From Microbacterium sp. LKL04 (GTDB lineage: Bacteria > Actinomycetota > Actinomycetes > Actinomycetales > Microbacteriaceae), in assembly GCF_900102005.1 (NCBI RefSeq), contig NZ_LT627736.1:2858024-2922023 (forward strand): a stretch of DNA of 64,000 nt, written 5' to 3'. The notes under the pieces were generated by a model that was not told the origin of the DNA, searched no databases, and saw only the letters and a list, made by a program, of their open reading frames with translations. Within the stretch, counting starts at the first letter, position 1; each line of letters begins with the position of its first letter. This document shows positions 1 to 9,802 of this stretch, in pieces. A program made the position numbers and the translations under genes.

Positions 1-534
1 TCGGTGCTCGCGCGGCTGCGTCGCGACCACCCCACGTTCCGTCGCCGCCGCTTCTTCGACGGGCGTCCCGTGCGCCGCGAAGAGGGGGCACCGCTCCCCG
101 ACATCGCGTGGATCCGTCCCGACGGCTCGGAGATGCAGCCCGAGGACTGGGACTCCGGCTTCGGCCGCGCGGTCGGCGTGTTCCTCAACGGCGACGGCAT
201 CCGCGAGCGCGACCGTCGTGGTGAGGAGATCCACGACCGGCACTTCTTCGTCTTCTTCAACGCGGGCGACGAGACGGTCGAGTTCACGGTGCCGACGGCG
301 TCGGCGAGCCCTAAGTGGGAAATCATCGTCGACACGGCAGGCGGGGCAGCGGATGCTCCGATCGTCGACCCGGGCGGCACCGTGTCCGTCGGCGGTCGCG
401 CGCTCGTCGTCCTCCGCGACCACGAGGGGGAGACCATCGAACCCGACCCGTCGGTGGCGGCATCGCTCGCGGCTCTCACGGGAACGATCGACATCATCCC
501 GGCTCAGGCTCCCCAGACCGAGCTTCCCCACTGA
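1..534 (+). CDS. treX: Glycogen debranching enzyme TreX/GlgX, C-terminal part (5' end outside window)
   Basis: The reading frame is open from the first base to a TGA at 532-534, so only about 177 C-terminal residues are present. They match the end of isoamylase-type debranching enzymes: a helical stretch ([15 protein letters not shown]), the segment with [11 protein letters not shown], and the C-terminal beta-sandwich with [11 protein letters not shown]. The family (GH13_11) cleaves alpha-1,6 branches of glycogen, supplying linear chains to TreY. The stop overlaps the treY start by one base (TGATG), so translation is probably coupled. The catalytic barrel lies upstream of the window and cannot be checked. 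Confidence 0.9.
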   Translation, partial: SVLARLRRDHPTFRRRRFFDGRPVRREEGAPLPDIAWIRPDGSEMQPEDWDSGFGRAVGVFLNGDGIRERDRRGEEIHDRHFFVFFNAGDETVEFTVPTASASPKWEIIVDTAGGAADAPIVDPGGTVSVGGRALVVLRDHEGETIEPDPSVAASLAALTGTIDIIPAQAPQTELPH

Positions 535-2882
535 TGACCGGTCCCGAGAAGACACCGCGTTCGACGTACCGGCTGCAGATCCGGGCCGGATTCGACCTGG
601 ATGCCGCGGCAGAGCTCACCGACTACCTGCGGGACCTCGGCGTGGACTGGGCCTACCTGTCGCCGATCCTGGCCGCGACGAGCGGGTCGGACCACGGCTA
701 CGACGTCGTCGACCCGACGGTCGTCGACCCGGAGCGCGGCGGCCCCGAGGGGCTGTCGCGGTTCGCCGCCGCGGCCCGCGCGGCCGGGCTCGGCATCCTG
801 ATCGACATCGTGCCGAACCATCAGGGCGTGTCGGATCCGCGGCAGAACCCGTGGTGGTGGGACGTCCTGCGCCGGGGACAGGCCTCGCCGCACGCGGCGG
901 CGTTCGACGTGAACTGGGCGCTCGGCGGACGGCTGCGGCTGCCCGTGCTCGGCTCGGAGCTCGATGCCGCTCTCGAGGCGGACGAGATCACGATCGACGC
1001 CGAGGCGGGCGTCGTCCGGTACTTCGACCACGAGTTCCCGCTCGCGGACGGCACGGGCGAGGGCGACGTGCGCGACGTCCTCGCCCGACAGCACTACGAG
1101 CTGCTGTTCTGGCGTCGCGGCGACGCGGAGCTCAACTACCGTCGCTTCTTCGCCGTGACGACGCTCGCGGGCGTCCGCGTCGAGGACCCGGCCGTGTTCG
1201 ACGCGAGCCACGTCGAGATCGTCCGGTGGATCGACGAGGGCCTCGCCGACGGGCTGCGCGTCGACCACCCGGACGGCCTGGCCGATCCGGGCGGCTACCT
1301 CGACCTGTTGGCGGATGCCACGGGTGGCGCGTACGTACTGGTGGAGAAGATCCTCGAGCACGGCGAGGAGCTGCCGTCGTGGTGGGCGACCGAGGGCACG
1401 ACCGGCTACGACGCGATGGCGGTCCTCGACCGCGTGCTCGTGGACCCGGCGGGTGAGCAGGGTCTCACCGCCCTCGACACGGAGCTGCGCGACGGTTCGG
1501 CGGCCGATTATGCCGACTTGATGCACGAGGCGAAGCTCGCGTGGGCGACCGAGGGTCTGCACGCCGAGGTGCTGCGGCTCGCGGCTCTCGTGCCCGCCGA
1601 TGAGCGGAACGGTGCGTCCGACGAGCAGTGGCTCGACGCGCTCGCCGAGCTGCTCGCGGCGTTCCCCGTGTACCGCGCCTACCTTCCCGCAGGAGTCGAG
1701 GAGGTCGACGAGGCGGTCGCGCTGGCGTCGTCGCGTCGTCCCGAGCTGGCTGAGGTCTTTGCGACGATCGCCGCGCGGCTGGTCGCGGGCCCCGACAGCG
1801 AGTTCACCCGACGGTTCATGCAGTCGACCGGTCCCGTCATGGCGAAGGGCGTCGAGGACACGACGTTCTACCGCTGGACCCGGCTCGGCACGCTCACCGA
1901 GGTGGGCGGCGACCCGACGGAGTTCGCGGTCGACGTCGACGGGTTCCATGCGGCATCCGCTCATCGTCAGGCCTCATGGCCGACGGCGATGACGTCGCTG
2001 TCGACGCACGACACGAAGCGCAGCGAGGACGTCCGGACGCGCCTGTCGGTGCTGGCCGAGATGCCGGAGCGGTGGACCGAGGTCCTCGGCGAGCTCCGCG
2101 CGGTCGCCTCGACCGGTGACGGCCCGTTCGACAACCTGCTCTGGCAGGCGATCGTCGGCGCGTGGCCCGCATCGCGCGAGCGTCTGCATGCGTACGCCGA
2201 GAAGGCGTCGCGCGAAGCGGGGAACAGCACGACGTGGTCGGATCCCGATGAGGCGTTCGAGGAGAAGATGCACGACCTCGTCGATGCCGCTTTCGGCGAC
2301 GCGCGGGCGATCGTCGAGGGCTTCGTCGACGAGATCACGCCGCTCGGCCGGTCGAACTCGCTGTCGCTGAAGCTGCTGCAGCTCGCGGGCCCGGGCGTCC
2401 CGGACGTCTACCAGGGCACCGAGCTGTGGGACCATTCGCTCGTCGACCCCGACAACCGCCGCGAGGTCGACTTCGCGGAACGCCGCCGCCTGCTCGCACG
2501 TCTCGACGAGGGGTGGATGCCGCCGGTCGACGCGTCGGGCGCCGCGAAGCTGCTCGTCGTCTCGCGCGCCCTGCGCCTGAAGCGCGACCACCCGGAGCTG
2601 TTCACGCGGTACACGCCGATCACGGTCGCGGGGGAGGCCGCGGACCACGCGGTCGCCTTCGACCGCGGCGGTGCGGTCGCGGTGGCGACGCGGCTGCCGG
2701 CCGGGCTCGCCGCTCGCGGCGGCTGGGGTGACACCGAGGTGCTGACGCACGCGGGCTCCACGGTCGACGTGCTCACCGGGCGTCGATTCGACGGCGGTCG
2801 CCTGCGGCTCGCCGACCTGCTGGACACCTATCCCGTCGCGCTCCTCGCGCCGGCGGATGTCATCGAGGGGAACGCATCGTGA
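534..2882 (+). CDS. treY: Maltooligosyl trehalose synthase TreY
   Basis: 782 residues, GH13_26. The enzyme turns the reducing-end alpha-1,4 bond of a maltodextrin into an alpha,alpha-1,1 bond, giving maltooligosyl trehalose in the cytoplasm. It opens with the family's RSTYRLQ segment. GH13 regions are visible: [17 protein letters not shown] (nucleophile D244), VLVEKIL (acid E271) and [10 protein letters not shown] (D493). The C-terminus has the conserved [12 protein letters not shown]. The ATG at 534 is chosen because it overlaps the treX stop and directly precedes the conserved start; longer in-frame readings run into treX. The 3' end overlaps treZ by GTGA. Length is normal for the family. 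Confidence 0.97.
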   Translation: MTGPEKTPRSTYRLQIRAGFDLDAAAELTDYLRDLGVDWAYLSPILAATSGSDHGYDVVDPTVVDPERGGPEGLSRFAAAARAAGLGILIDIVPNHQGVSDPRQNPWWWDVLRRGQASPHAAAFDVNWALGGRLRLPVLGSELDAALEADEITIDAEAGVVRYFDHEFPLADGTGEGDVRDVLARQHYELLFWRRGDAELNYRRFFAVTTLAGVRVEDPAVFDASHVEIVRWIDEGLADGLRVDHPDGLADPGGYLDLLADATGGAYVLVEKILEHGEELPSWWATEGTTGYDAMAVLDRVLVDPAGEQGLTALDTELRDGSAADYADLMHEAKLAWATEGLHAEVLRLAALVPADERNGASDEQWLDALAELLAAFPVYRAYLPAGVEEVDEAVALASSRRPELAEVFATIAARLVAGPDSEFTRRFMQSTGPVMAKGVEDTTFYRWTRLGTLTEVGGDPTEFAVDVDGFHAASAHRQASWPTAMTSLSTHDTKRSEDVRTRLSVLAEMPERWTEVLGELRAVASTGDGPFDNLLWQAIVGAWPASRERLHAYAEKASREAGNSTTWSDPDEAFEEKMHDLVDAAFGDARAIVEGFVDEITPLGRSNSLSLKLLQLAGPGVPDVYQGTELWDHSLVDPDNRREVDFAERRRLLARLDEGWMPPVDASGAAKLLVVSRALRLKRDHPELFTRYTPITVAGEAADHAVAFDRGGAVAVATRLPAGLAARGGWGDTEVLTHAGSTVDVLTGRRFDGGRLRLADLLDTYPVALLAPADVIEGNAS

Positions 2883-4597
2883 TCGAGGTCTGGGCTCCGC
2901 GTGTCGAACGGGTGCGGCTGCGCCGTCCGGGTGCGGACGACGTCGCGCTGACGGCCGCCGGAGACGGTTGGTGGCGCGCCGACGTCGAGCTGGCGGACGG
3001 CGACGAGTACGGTTTCGTGCTGGGTGACGGGGATGACCTCCGTCCCGACCCGCGGTCGCGGCGGCAGCCGCGAGGGGTGCACGAGGCGTCGGCGTGGTTC
3101 GACCCGGCATCCTTCGCATGGTCGGATGAGGCGTGGACCGGGCGACAGCTGGCCGGCGGGCTGATCTACGAGCTGCACCTCGGGACGTTCACCCCCGAGG
3201 GGACGCTGGATGCCGCGATCGCCCGGTTCGACCACCTCATCGACATCGGTGTGACGCACATCGAGCTGCTGCCGGTGAACGCCTTCAACGGCACGCACAA
3301 CTGGGGCTACGACGGTGTGCTCTGGTACGCGGTGCAGGAGACGTACGGCGGTCCGGCGGCGTATCAGCGCTTCGTGGATGCCGCGCACGCCGCGGGCCTC
3401 GCCGTGATCCAGGACGTGGTCTACAACCACCTCGGACCGAGTGGCAACTACCTGCCCGAGTACGGTCCGTACCTGCGCGACGGGTCGCGGAACACGTGGG
3501 GCGACAGCCTCAACCTCGACGAGGCGGCCGTGCGGTCGTTCATCGTCGAGAACGCGCTGATGTGGATGCGGGACTTCCACGTCGACGGCCTGCGGCTGGA
3601 TGCCGTGCACGCGCTGCACGAGTCGGGAAAGCAGCCGGTGCACATCCTTCAGGAGATCGCGGAACGGACCGACGCGCTGAGCGCTCACGTCGGTCGGCCG
3701 CTGACGCTGATCGCCGAGAGCGATCTGAACGACCCGGTGATGTTCCTGCCGCGCGAGGCGGGCGGCTACGGCCTGACGGCGCAGTGGTCGGACGACTGGC
3801 ATCACGCCGTTCACGTCGCTCTGACCGGTGAGGCTGTCGGCTACTACGAGGACTTCGCCGACCCTGAGGCGCTGCCGAAGGTGTGGACGGAGGGCTTCTT
3901 CCACAACGGCACGTACTCGTCGTTCCGCGAGCGGGATCACGGCAAGCCGGTGCCCGACGAGGCGGCATCCTGGCGCCTGGTGACCTACGCGCAGGATCAC
4001 GATCAGATCGGCAACCGTGCGGCCGGAGACCGGCTGACGGCGACGCTATCGACCGATCGGCTGGCGGTCGCGGCCGTGCTAACGCTGACCGCGCCGGGGA
4101 CGCCGATGCTGTTCATGGGCGAGGAGTGGGGCGCGTCGACGCCGTGGCAGTTCTTCACCTCGCACCCCGAGCCGGAGCTAGCCGAGGCGACGGCGAAGGG
4201 CCGGATCGCGGAGTTCGTGAAGATGGGCTGGGACGAGAGCGTCGTGCCGCACCCCAACGACGCCGCGACGTTCGAGCGGTCGAAGCTCGACTGGTCGGAG
4301 GTGTCGCAGGGTGATCACGCGCGGTTGCTGGATCTGTATCGCCGGCTGGCGGAGCTGCGTCGCTCGCGGCCCGAGCTGACGCATCCCGGTCCCGGTGGGC
4401 GGGATGCCGAGGTGCAGACCACCCCGACGGGTCCGCGGTACGTGCTGCACCGCGGCGCGGCGCGGGTGCTCGTGAACCTGTCGTCCGCGCCGTGGGAGGT
4501 GGCCGGCGGCGACATCTGGATCGCGTCCGTCGAGCCGACGTCGGCGGGTGACCGGGTGGTCGTGGCGCCGGAATCCTCGGTGGTCATCGGGGCGTGA
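2879..4597 (+). CDS. treZ: Malto-oligosyltrehalose trehalohydrolase TreZ
   Basis: 572 residues, GH13_10. It hydrolyses maltooligosyl trehalose to free trehalose plus a shortened maltodextrin, completing the TreXYZ route. An N-terminal carbohydrate-binding sandwich (about 1-85) precedes the barrel. Catalytic regions are [11 protein letters not shown] (nucleophile D241), [10 protein letters not shown] (acid E280) and QDHDQIGNR (D375). The conserved [12 protein letters not shown] and FFTSHPEP segments are typical of TreZ. The GTG start overlaps the treY stop (GTGA), so the three genes form one translationally coupled operon. No obvious terminator follows; about 190 bp separate it from the convergent HNH gene. 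Confidence 0.97.
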   Translation: MIEVWAPRVERVRLRRPGADDVALTAAGDGWWRADVELADGDEYGFVLGDGDDLRPDPRSRRQPRGVHEASAWFDPASFAWSDEAWTGRQLAGGLIYELHLGTFTPEGTLDAAIARFDHLIDIGVTHIELLPVNAFNGTHNWGYDGVLWYAVQETYGGPAAYQRFVDAAHAAGLAVIQDVVYNHLGPSGNYLPEYGPYLRDGSRNTWGDSLNLDEAAVRSFIVENALMWMRDFHVDGLRLDAVHALHESGKQPVHILQEIAERTDALSAHVGRPLTLIAESDLNDPVMFLPREAGGYGLTAQWSDDWHHAVHVALTGEAVGYYEDFADPEALPKVWTEGFFHNGTYSSFRERDHGKPVPDEAASWRLVTYAQDHDQIGNRAAGDRLTATLSTDRLAVAAVLTLTAPGTPMLFMGEEWGASTPWQFFTSHPEPELAEATAKGRIAEFVKMGWDESVVPHPNDAATFERSKLDWSEVSQGDHARLLDLYRRLAELRRSRPELTHPGPGGRDAEVQTTPTGPRYVLHRGAARVLVNLSSAPWEVAGGDIWIASVEPTSAGDRVVVAPESSVVIGA

Positions 4598-4721
4598 TCC
4601 GCGCGGAGACGGTGCGGCTTTCGTCGTCCGGATGGTGGTCATCGACGGCGGCATCGCGCCTGCGTGCTGACCGGGCGCGTGCGTGGTGACGGTGCGCATC
4701 GCGTCGGGGGCGTGACGCGAG

Positions 4722-4774
4722 CTCGGGTGGCGCGATGTCCTCCGGTGGCGCGATGTCCTCGGGTGGCGCACGTG
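4722..4774. repeat. 18-bp tandem repeat, about 2.9 copies
   Basis: Three consecutive units of the form CTCGGGTGGCGCGATGTC start at 4722, 4740 and 4758. The middle copy differs by one base and the third decays after 12 bases. They lie in the 190-bp gap between convergent treZ and the HNH gene. No function is evident; slipped-strand replication is the simplest origin. Confidence 0.8.
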
Positions 4775-4787
4775 TGTTCGCGCCCTC

Positions 4788-6104
4788 TCAGAACGGTGCG
4801 GGGTCGCCGGGGTGTGCTGCGGCAGGGGTGAAGGCGACGGCCGGGGTGGGTGCGTCTTCTCTGTAGGTCCTGCCGAGGGGTGAGGTCCATTCGAGGACAC
4901 CACCCTGGAGTTGTCGCACCCGCCAGGCGGTGAACTGCTTCATCGAGTGGTGCCGTTGGCACAGGTGGGCGAGGTTCGTGAGTTCTGTCTTGCCGCCGAG
5001 GGCGTGGTCGTGAGTGTGGTCGATCTCGCACCGGATTGCCGCGACCCGGCATCCGGGGAACCGGCAGTGCTGATCGCGGGCTTGCAGGAACCGTCGCATT
5101 CCCGAGGGCACGCGGTATGAGTCGGTCGCGACGGTCACCCCGGTCGCAGGGTCGTGGAACAGGCGCTCCCAGACGTGCGTCGACCCAGCGAGCGCGCGGG
5201 CGGTAGCGGGGTCGATAGGGGACCGGCCGGCGAGATCGCACGGCCCATTGTCCGCACCGGTCAAGGTCACAGCGGGGACGAGTAGCTGCACCCTCGCGCG
5301 GATCGCGCCGAGCGGGCCGGCGGTCGTGTCACGGGTGTCGTCCAATGCCGGGGTGCCCGCGAGGAGGAGGTCGGCGAACACGTCGGCGCGAACCTGGTCG
5401 GTCGAGCGCGCGTCGGTCGCGACGATTTCCGAGCCGATCGCACGCTCGTCCCGCGTGTCGATGATCGCCCGTGCCTGTTGAGTGAGCCGGTCGTGGATCC
5501 CCTCGGCGATCACCGTCGGGAGGGTCGCGATCAGGTCCGACATGCCGTCCCGCCCGGGCATGAGCCGCACACACCGACCGGCGGCTGCTTCTTCGTGTCG
5601 TTCCGCGAACGTCCGGGGGTGCATCCGGTGCGCGAGGATCTCGAGCTCACCCCGGACACGGTTCGGCGTCTCGCCGTCGCAACGTTCGATCGCGACCTTC
5701 TCGAACTCCGCCCACATCTCCCCGGGGAGGTTCAACCCGGCGTCGACGATCGCTTTCACGTGGCCCTGCACGATCCGCCCGGCCTCCCACGCAGCGACCG
5801 CGGCCGGGAATCCTTCCACGATTGTTCGCGCTTCGCCGATCCGACGTTGCACTGCCCGGTCGGTGAGTCGCATCACCCCGGCGACCTCGGCGGAGATCGA
5901 CCGGAGCACCATGTCGTGCACCTGGACTCTCGCGTTCCGAGGTGCGCCCTGCGCGTCCGCCAGCCGCCGCGCGGCGGCCAGGGCGCGCAGCTCACGAATC
6001 TTCACCCGGGCGAACTCGACTCCGATGTCTTCGACGTCCGCAACGATCCCCGCGATGGCGGCGAGATACGCCTCACCATCGGGGGTTTCCATGGGTTCCG
6101 TCAT
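4788..6104 (-). CDS. DUF222 / HNH endonuclease domain protein (13E12-repeat family)
   Basis: 438 residues. The N-terminal two-thirds is the alpha-helical DUF222 domain common in multicopy actinobacterial '13E12' proteins (segment with LTDRAVQRRIGEA, later LAHRMHPRTFAERH). The C-terminus carries an HNH nuclease with CRFPGC, the metal-binding EIDHTHDHALGG and a LCQRHHSMK box. Family members are mobile or multicopy and their biological role is poorly known. The start is placed at the ATG at 6104 (MTEPMET), because the upstream frame lacks family similarity and lies in a lower-GC stretch. A GAGAGT hexamer sits 6 nt upstream, a weak leaderless-type -10. No neighbouring gene suggests a pathway. Confidence 0.9.
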   Translation of the reverse strand: MTEPMETPDGEAYLAAIAGIVADVEDIGVEFARVKIRELRALAAARRLADAQGAPRNARVQVHDMVLRSISAEVAGVMRLTDRAVQRRIGEARTIVEGFPAAVAAWEAGRIVQGHVKAIVDAGLNLPGEMWAEFEKVAIERCDGETPNRVRGELEILAHRMHPRTFAERHEEAAAGRCVRLMPGRDGMSDLIATLPTVIAEGIHDRLTQQARAIIDTRDERAIGSEIVATDARSTDQVRADVFADLLLAGTPALDDTRDTTAGPLGAIRARVQLLVPAVTLTGADNGPCDLAGRSPIDPATARALAGSTHVWERLFHDPATGVTVATDSYRVPSGMRRFLQARDQHCRFPGCRVAAIRCEIDHTHDHALGGKTELTNLAHLCQRHHSMKQFTAWRVRQLQGGVLEWTSPLGRTYREDAPTPAVAFTPAAAHPGDPAPF

Positions 6105-6209
6105 ACCTGCACTCTCGCACCAACCACCGACATTCAGACCCCGAAAATCACCGAAATCACCCGTTATGGACAACTCCAAGATGAGAAACCCCTCATCCGC
6201 TAATCGTGG

Positions 6210-6237
6210 CCCGACACCCGACGCCCGACGCCCGACG
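6210..6237. repeat. 7-bp tandem repeat (CCCGACG), four copies
   Basis: Four head-to-tail heptamers (the first is CCCGACA) lie in the divergent gap between the HNH gene and the TspO-like gene. A run of nine C residues follows at 6266-6274. The preceding 6123-6205 stretch is visibly richer in A+T than its surroundings and holds a small 6-bp-stem hairpin at 6180-6197. No function assigned. Confidence 0.75.
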
Positions 6238-6343
6238 CCCACCGCGTCACGCCCTGGCTGCCCGACCCCCCCCCGACTCAATCGCCGCCCCGGCCCCTGT
6301 CAAGAGGTCGCTGCCTCACGCTCCCGGGACGTACCGTGACGGC

Positions 6344-7165
6344 ATGATGAGCTCCTTCGCATCCCGTTCGTCGGACCTCACCCGCCAGATCGTCGTGATC
6401 TCGGCGGTGACGTTCATGCTGATCGCCGCGCTGTTCGGAGCCGGTGTCCTCGGCGGGACTCCCGTGCAGGACCTGCAGGGCGGCGCTCTCTCCGCCACCT
6501 CGACGGTGCTCGCTCCCGCGGCCCAGGCGTTCTCGATCTGGAGCGTCATCTACCTCTTCATGATCGCGTACACGATCTGGCAGGCGCTCCCTTCGCAGCG
6601 CGCCAGCGATCGTCAGCGCAAGGTCGGCTACCCGATCGCCCTCACCGCCGTCCTCAACGGGCTGTGGCTGCTGGCCGCTCAGTACACGACGCTCCTCGTC
6701 ACCGTCGTGACGATCGTCGCGCTGCTCGTCGCCCTCGGCTGGACCATCCGCATCCTCGTCCTCAACCCGCCGCGAACGTTCGCCGAGACGTTCTTCACCG
6801 ACGTCACCGTCGGCCTCCACCTCGGATGGGTCACCCTCGCCACCGTCGCGAACACGACGGCCTGGCTCACCGCAGAAGTCGCCCCGAGGTCGTGGGGCGA
6901 CGCCGCCACCGGGTGGGGCATCGCCGTCATCATCGCGGTGGTCCTGATCGCCGCCGCGAGCGCCATCCGCACCGGCGGGCGCCTCGCCCCGGCCCTCGCC
7001 TCGGCGTGGGGGCTCCTGTGGATCGGCATCGGCCGCTTCGCTACCGAGCCCGAGTCCACCCCGATCGCCATCACGGCGTGGATCGCGGCAGCGATCGTCG
7101 TCGTCGTCCCACTCGTCCTCTGGGCACGCGGCCGTCGCGGCGAACTGGCTCTCGCGCGCAGCTGA
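6344..7165 (+). CDS. TspO/MBR-like tryptophan-rich membrane protein
   Basis: 273 residues, almost entirely hydrophobic with about seven predicted membrane segments. The FSIWSVIYLFMIAYTIWQ segment and GWVTLATVANTTAWL resemble the TspO/MBR 'tryptophan-rich sensory protein' family, whose classic members bind porphyrins or cholesterol-like ligands. Classic TspO has about 160 residues and five helices, so this is one of the longer actinobacterial relatives and ligand binding is only inferred. The ATG at 6344 is chosen because a TACCGT hexamer lies exactly 6 nt before it, predicting a leaderless transcript. An upstream in-frame extension is proline- and arginine-rich and looks non-coding. Confidence 0.65.
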   Translation: MMSSFASRSSDLTRQIVVISAVTFMLIAALFGAGVLGGTPVQDLQGGALSATSTVLAPAAQAFSIWSVIYLFMIAYTIWQALPSQRASDRQRKVGYPIALTAVLNGLWLLAAQYTTLLVTVVTIVALLVALGWTIRILVLNPPRTFAETFFTDVTVGLHLGWVTLATVANTTAWLTAEVAPRSWGDAATGWGIAVIIAVVLIAAASAIRTGGRLAPALASAWGLLWIGIGRFATEPESTPIAITAWIAAAIVVVVPLVLWARGRRGELALARS

Positions 7166-7169
7166 GCGG

Positions 7170-7895
7170 TCAGAAGATCTCGGCGAATCGTCGCAGCAGC
7201 CGCTGCGGTTCGTCGAGGTCTGCAGCCAGCACCCGCGCAGCGACGGTGTCGTACGCGTCGGCGTCGAAGTAGCCGTGGTTGCGGTAGATCGTCATCCGCT
7301 CCGTGAAGGCGATACCGGTCGGCTCGGGGTGGAACTGCGTCGCATAGAGGCGCTCACGGAACCGGTAGGCCTGCACGGGGCAGTCGTCGTTCGTCGCCAG
7401 GAGCACCGCTCCCTCGGGCAGGCGTTCGATGGCTTCCTTGTGAGCCGTCAAGGCCGTGAACTCGGTGGTCAGCCCGCCGAACAGCGGGTCCTCCCGACCC
7501 GCATCGGTGAGACGGATGCCGGTGGGCCCCGTCCCCTCCGGGTACTCCCGCGTCACCTCGCCGCCGAGGGCACGTGAGGCGACACCGATGCCGAAGCACG
7601 TGAACAGCGCGGTGGTCCGCCCCGCTGCCGCAGCCTGCGCGACGGCTCTGAGTCCTGTCTCGATCCGCACCTGCTCCGCAGGCTTGGAGCCATCGGCATC
7701 CGTCGTGTTGAACGGGCTGCCGCCGACCACGAAGCCGCGCCAGCGTTCGAACGCGTCGGCGGGTAGGGCGTCGTCGACGAGGTTCCACCGCTCGAGGCCG
7801 CTCTCGCCGACCCCCATCGCTTCGTGGAACGACGCGTACTCGCCGTCCGCGGCATCCACCTGCGGGCGAACGCACAGGTAGACGAGCGGAGCCAT
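7170..7895 (-). CDS. Class I glutamine amidotransferase-like protein
   Basis: 241 residues with the GATase1 fold. The nucleophile elbow is FTCFGIGVAS (Cys near residue 101) and the catalytic His sits in TQFHPEPTG. Stand-alone members resemble the GMP-synthase amidotransferase part; some act as gamma-glutamyl hydrolases or transferases on small amines, and the substrate here cannot be told. GGSPFNTTDAD near residue 58 is the oxyanion-strand region. The ATG at 7895 has TAGACT 6 nt upstream on the minus strand, a leaderless-type promoter. It converges with the TspO-like gene only 4 bp away. Confidence 0.85.
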   Translation of the reverse strand: MAPLVYLCVRPQVDAADGEYASFHEAMGVGESGLERWNLVDDALPADAFERWRGFVVGGSPFNTTDADGSKPAEQVRIETGLRAVAQAAAAGRTTALFTCFGIGVASRALGGEVTREYPEGTGPTGIRLTDAGREDPLFGGLTTEFTALTAHKEAIERLPEGAVLLATNDDCPVQAYRFRERLYATQFHPEPTGIAFTERMTIYRNHGYFDADAYDTVAARVLAADLDEPQRLLRRFAEIF

Positions 7896-7937
7896 TCGAC
7901 AAGTCTAAATGCCCGGTCCGAGGCCGAACGCCGTGCG

Positions 7938-8654
7938 TCAGCGCGACGAGTTCGACGTGCGACCGCGCACGATCCCCACGAACGTGTCGACCAGCTCGCT
8001 CGCACCCTGGGCGCGCCAGGCGAGCGCGACGGCCGAGGCCGGCGCATCCGCGAGTGGACGGAACGCTACGTCCTTGCGGTGATGCAGTCGCGCGAGCGAC
8101 ATGGGGACGAGCACGATCCCGACGCCTGCGGCGACGGTCTCGATCGCGTCGCCGGTGGTCGCCGGCGCCGCGAACCGGGGTGCGTCGGTCCCTGAGACCT
8201 CGAACGACAGCACGTCGTCGAGAGGCACGATCCGCACCTCGCCGCGGAGGTCGTCGGCAGTCAACTCGTCCGCAGCGGTCAGGTGGGAGTCCGCGGCGCA
8301 CACCACGACCGTCGTCTCTTCGTACAGGGGGATGACGTTGAGGCCGTCGCGTTCGATCGGCAGGCGGACGATCGCGGCGTCCACGTCGTCATCGGTCAAG
8401 GCTGTCCGTTGGTCCGCCACCGAGAGGGTGACGAGCTCGAGGGGATTCTGCGGCATCCGCGTCTTCCAGATGTCGATCCACTTGCCCGGCGTAGCCCCCG
8501 AGATCGCGCCGAGACGGAAGGGGCCGGACGGCGGCGCGGGCGTCGGCGGCGCGGGTGCGGGCTTCCGCTTCTGCGGCGGCTTCGAACCCCCGGAACGCGC
8601 TTTCGCCGGCGACGGACGACCACCCCTGCGCTGGGGTCCGCCTCGTGTCGCCAT
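7938..8654 (-). CDS. LysR-type substrate-binding domain protein lacking the HTH
   Basis: 238 residues. Residues about 45-230 form a LysR effector-binding fold (periplasmic-binding-protein-like), with PFRLGAISGATPGKWIDIW, DAAIVRLPIERDGL and VAAGVGIVLVPMSLA. The usual N-terminal winged helix-turn-helix is missing. In its place is a roughly 43-residue low-complexity tail rich in Gly, Arg, Lys and Pro (RRGGRPSPAKAR, PPQKRKPAPAPP). The protein therefore cannot act as a normal LysR regulator. The basic tail could contact nucleic acid or another protein, but that is inference. A TACGCT hexamer 7 nt before the ATG supports this start, and the upstream region holds no hidden HTH. Confidence 0.8.
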   Translation of the reverse strand: MATRGGPQRRGGRPSPAKARSGGSKPPQKRKPAPAPPTPAPPSGPFRLGAISGATPGKWIDIWKTRMPQNPLELVTLSVADQRTALTDDDVDAAIVRLPIERDGLNVIPLYEETTVVVCAADSHLTAADELTADDLRGEVRIVPLDDVLSFEVSGTDAPRFAAPATTGDAIETVAAGVGIVLVPMSLARLHHRKDVAFRPLADAPASAVALAWRAQGASELVDTFVGIVRGRTSNSSR

Positions 8655-8702
8655 GCCTGTCAGCGTAGCCGCGCGCCGCGGGATGCCCCGGGATGCCGCG
8701 GC

Positions 8703-9215
8703 TCAACAGGCACCCCATCGTCCGGTACCGCGGGCTCGGGCGGCGGCCTCGCTCTCGGCGAAGCGATCGGCGTATCGGGTGTTGGGCGGGATGCGGAGGG
8801 TCTCGGCATGCCCCTCGGCAACGAGGAGGTCATTGACGAACGTGCCGCCGTCGGTCCACAGGTAGCGCAGTTCACGCTCGAACCGGTCGAGGTCCTCCCG
8901 GTCCGCGAGCATCCAGAGTCGGGCTCCCTCGGGAGCGAGCTCGCGCAGCCGGGCGGTCGCGGCATCCGCCCCGCATTCCGGCTCGGGGCGCACCTCAGGA
9001 GCGTCGATGCCGATCAGGCGGACCCGCGCGCCGTCCGCCGTCACGAGCGTGTCTCCGTCGACGACGCGCTCGACGGACACGGCGACGGCACCCGCCGGGA
9101 TCTTGTCGCCGGGCGCCTCGCGCAGAGCGGATGCCGCCACCCAGATCCCCGCGAGCAGAAGCGCACCGACGAACCCCGCGACGACGGCACGGGTCGATCG
9201 GCTGGGCGTGGTCAT
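8703..9215 (-). CDS. Membrane-anchored thermonuclease (staphylococcal nuclease family)
   Basis: 170 residues. An N-terminal hydrophobic segment (residues about 9-28) acts as signal anchor, followed by an SNase OB-fold. Family motifs are VVDGDTLVTADGARVRLIGIDAPEV (metal-binding Asp and first catalytic Arg region), LWMLADREDLDRFERELRYLW (second region with catalytic Glu/Arg) and VNDLLVAEGHA. It probably degrades extracellular or cell-surface DNA/RNA in a Ca2+-dependent way. The ATG at 9215 has TAGCCT exactly 6 nt upstream, predicting leaderless initiation. Confidence 0.9.
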   Translation of the reverse strand: MTTPSRSTRAVVAGFVGALLLAGIWVAASALREAPGDKIPAGAVAVSVERVVDGDTLVTADGARVRLIGIDAPEVRPEPECGADAATARLRELAPEGARLWMLADREDLDRFERELRYLWTDGGTFVNDLLVAEGHAETLRIPPNTRYADRFAESEAAARARGTGRWGAC

Positions 9216-9240
9216 CCGCCGAGGCTAACCCCGACCACAG

Positions 9241-9278
9241 ACGAAGGCCCGACTCCCTGAGGGGAATCGGGCCTTCGT
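9241..9278 (-). terminator. Hairpin terminator of the hexapeptide-repeat gene
   Basis: A 38-nt inverted repeat: ACGAAGGCCCGA and TCGGGCCTTCGT pair, with a CTCCC/GGGGA inner stem and TGAG loop. It starts 19 bp past the stop of the minus-strand gene at 9297, so it most likely ends that transcript. It also insulates the thermonuclease promoter. Confidence 0.85.
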
Positions 9279-9296
9279 GAGTCTGCGAGGAGCGGG

Positions 9297-9704
9297 TCAG
9301 GCCGCCAGCCGCAGTCCGCGTCGGTCGGTGGCGACGCGTTCGCCGTCGGGAATGCTCTCGTCGTCGCCGATCAGCGACTCATTGGCGACGCGCGCTCCCG
9401 CGCCGACGAAGCAGCGGACGCCGATCTTCGCGCCGGCACCGATAGCCGCTCCAGGGCCGATGTGCGCGTGCGGGGCGATCTCTGCGTTCGGGCCGATGAC
9501 GGCATCCGGTTCGATCCACACGCCGCGGCCGATTCGGGCTCCCGCCGCGATCTGCGCCCCGGGTTCGACGTAGGTGCCTGCTTCGACGATCGCGCTCGGG
9601 TGCACCTTGGCGCCGTTCGCGATCAAGCCACGCCCGTTGGCGTGCTTGCGGTAGCGCAGCGTCTCGCCTCGGTCGTTCTCGATGTCGATGTAGTTCTTGC
9701 CCAC
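9297..9704 (-). CDS. Hexapeptide-repeat left-handed beta-helix protein
   Basis: 135 residues. From about residue 30 the chain is a run of imperfect hexapeptide repeats of the [LIV]GxxAx type (AKVHPSA, AQIAAGARIGRGVWIEPDA, AEIAPHAHIGPGAAIGAGA), giving a left-handed parallel beta-helix of about 8 coils. A short N-terminal cap (KNYIDIENDRGETLRYRKH) precedes it. The fold is shared by acyltransferases and gamma-carbonic anhydrases, but I see neither the carbonic-anhydrase His set nor a clear acyl-CoA site, so activity is open. The GTG at 9704 is preferred over the ATG 13 codons upstream because a strong AAGGAGG lies 6 nt before it. Confidence 0.8.
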   Translation of the reverse strand: MGKNYIDIENDRGETLRYRKHANGRGLIANGAKVHPSAIVEAGTYVEPGAQIAAGARIGRGVWIEPDAVIGPNAEIAPHAHIGPGAAIGAGAKIGVRCFVGAGARVANESLIGDDESIPDGERVATDRRGLRLAA

Positions 9705-9802
9705 GGGAATCCTCCTTGGCGGATACAACGTCCCACAAGGCATTTCATTCCCGAACGGCGCCCGAAATCACGGGGTTGACCGCGGCTGGGTAACCTGATT
9801 CG

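Noticed and set aside
6180..6197. GATGAG-loop-CTCATC hairpin as a terminator
   Set aside because: Only a 6-bp stem, upstream of both divergent genes, so there is no transcript for it to end.
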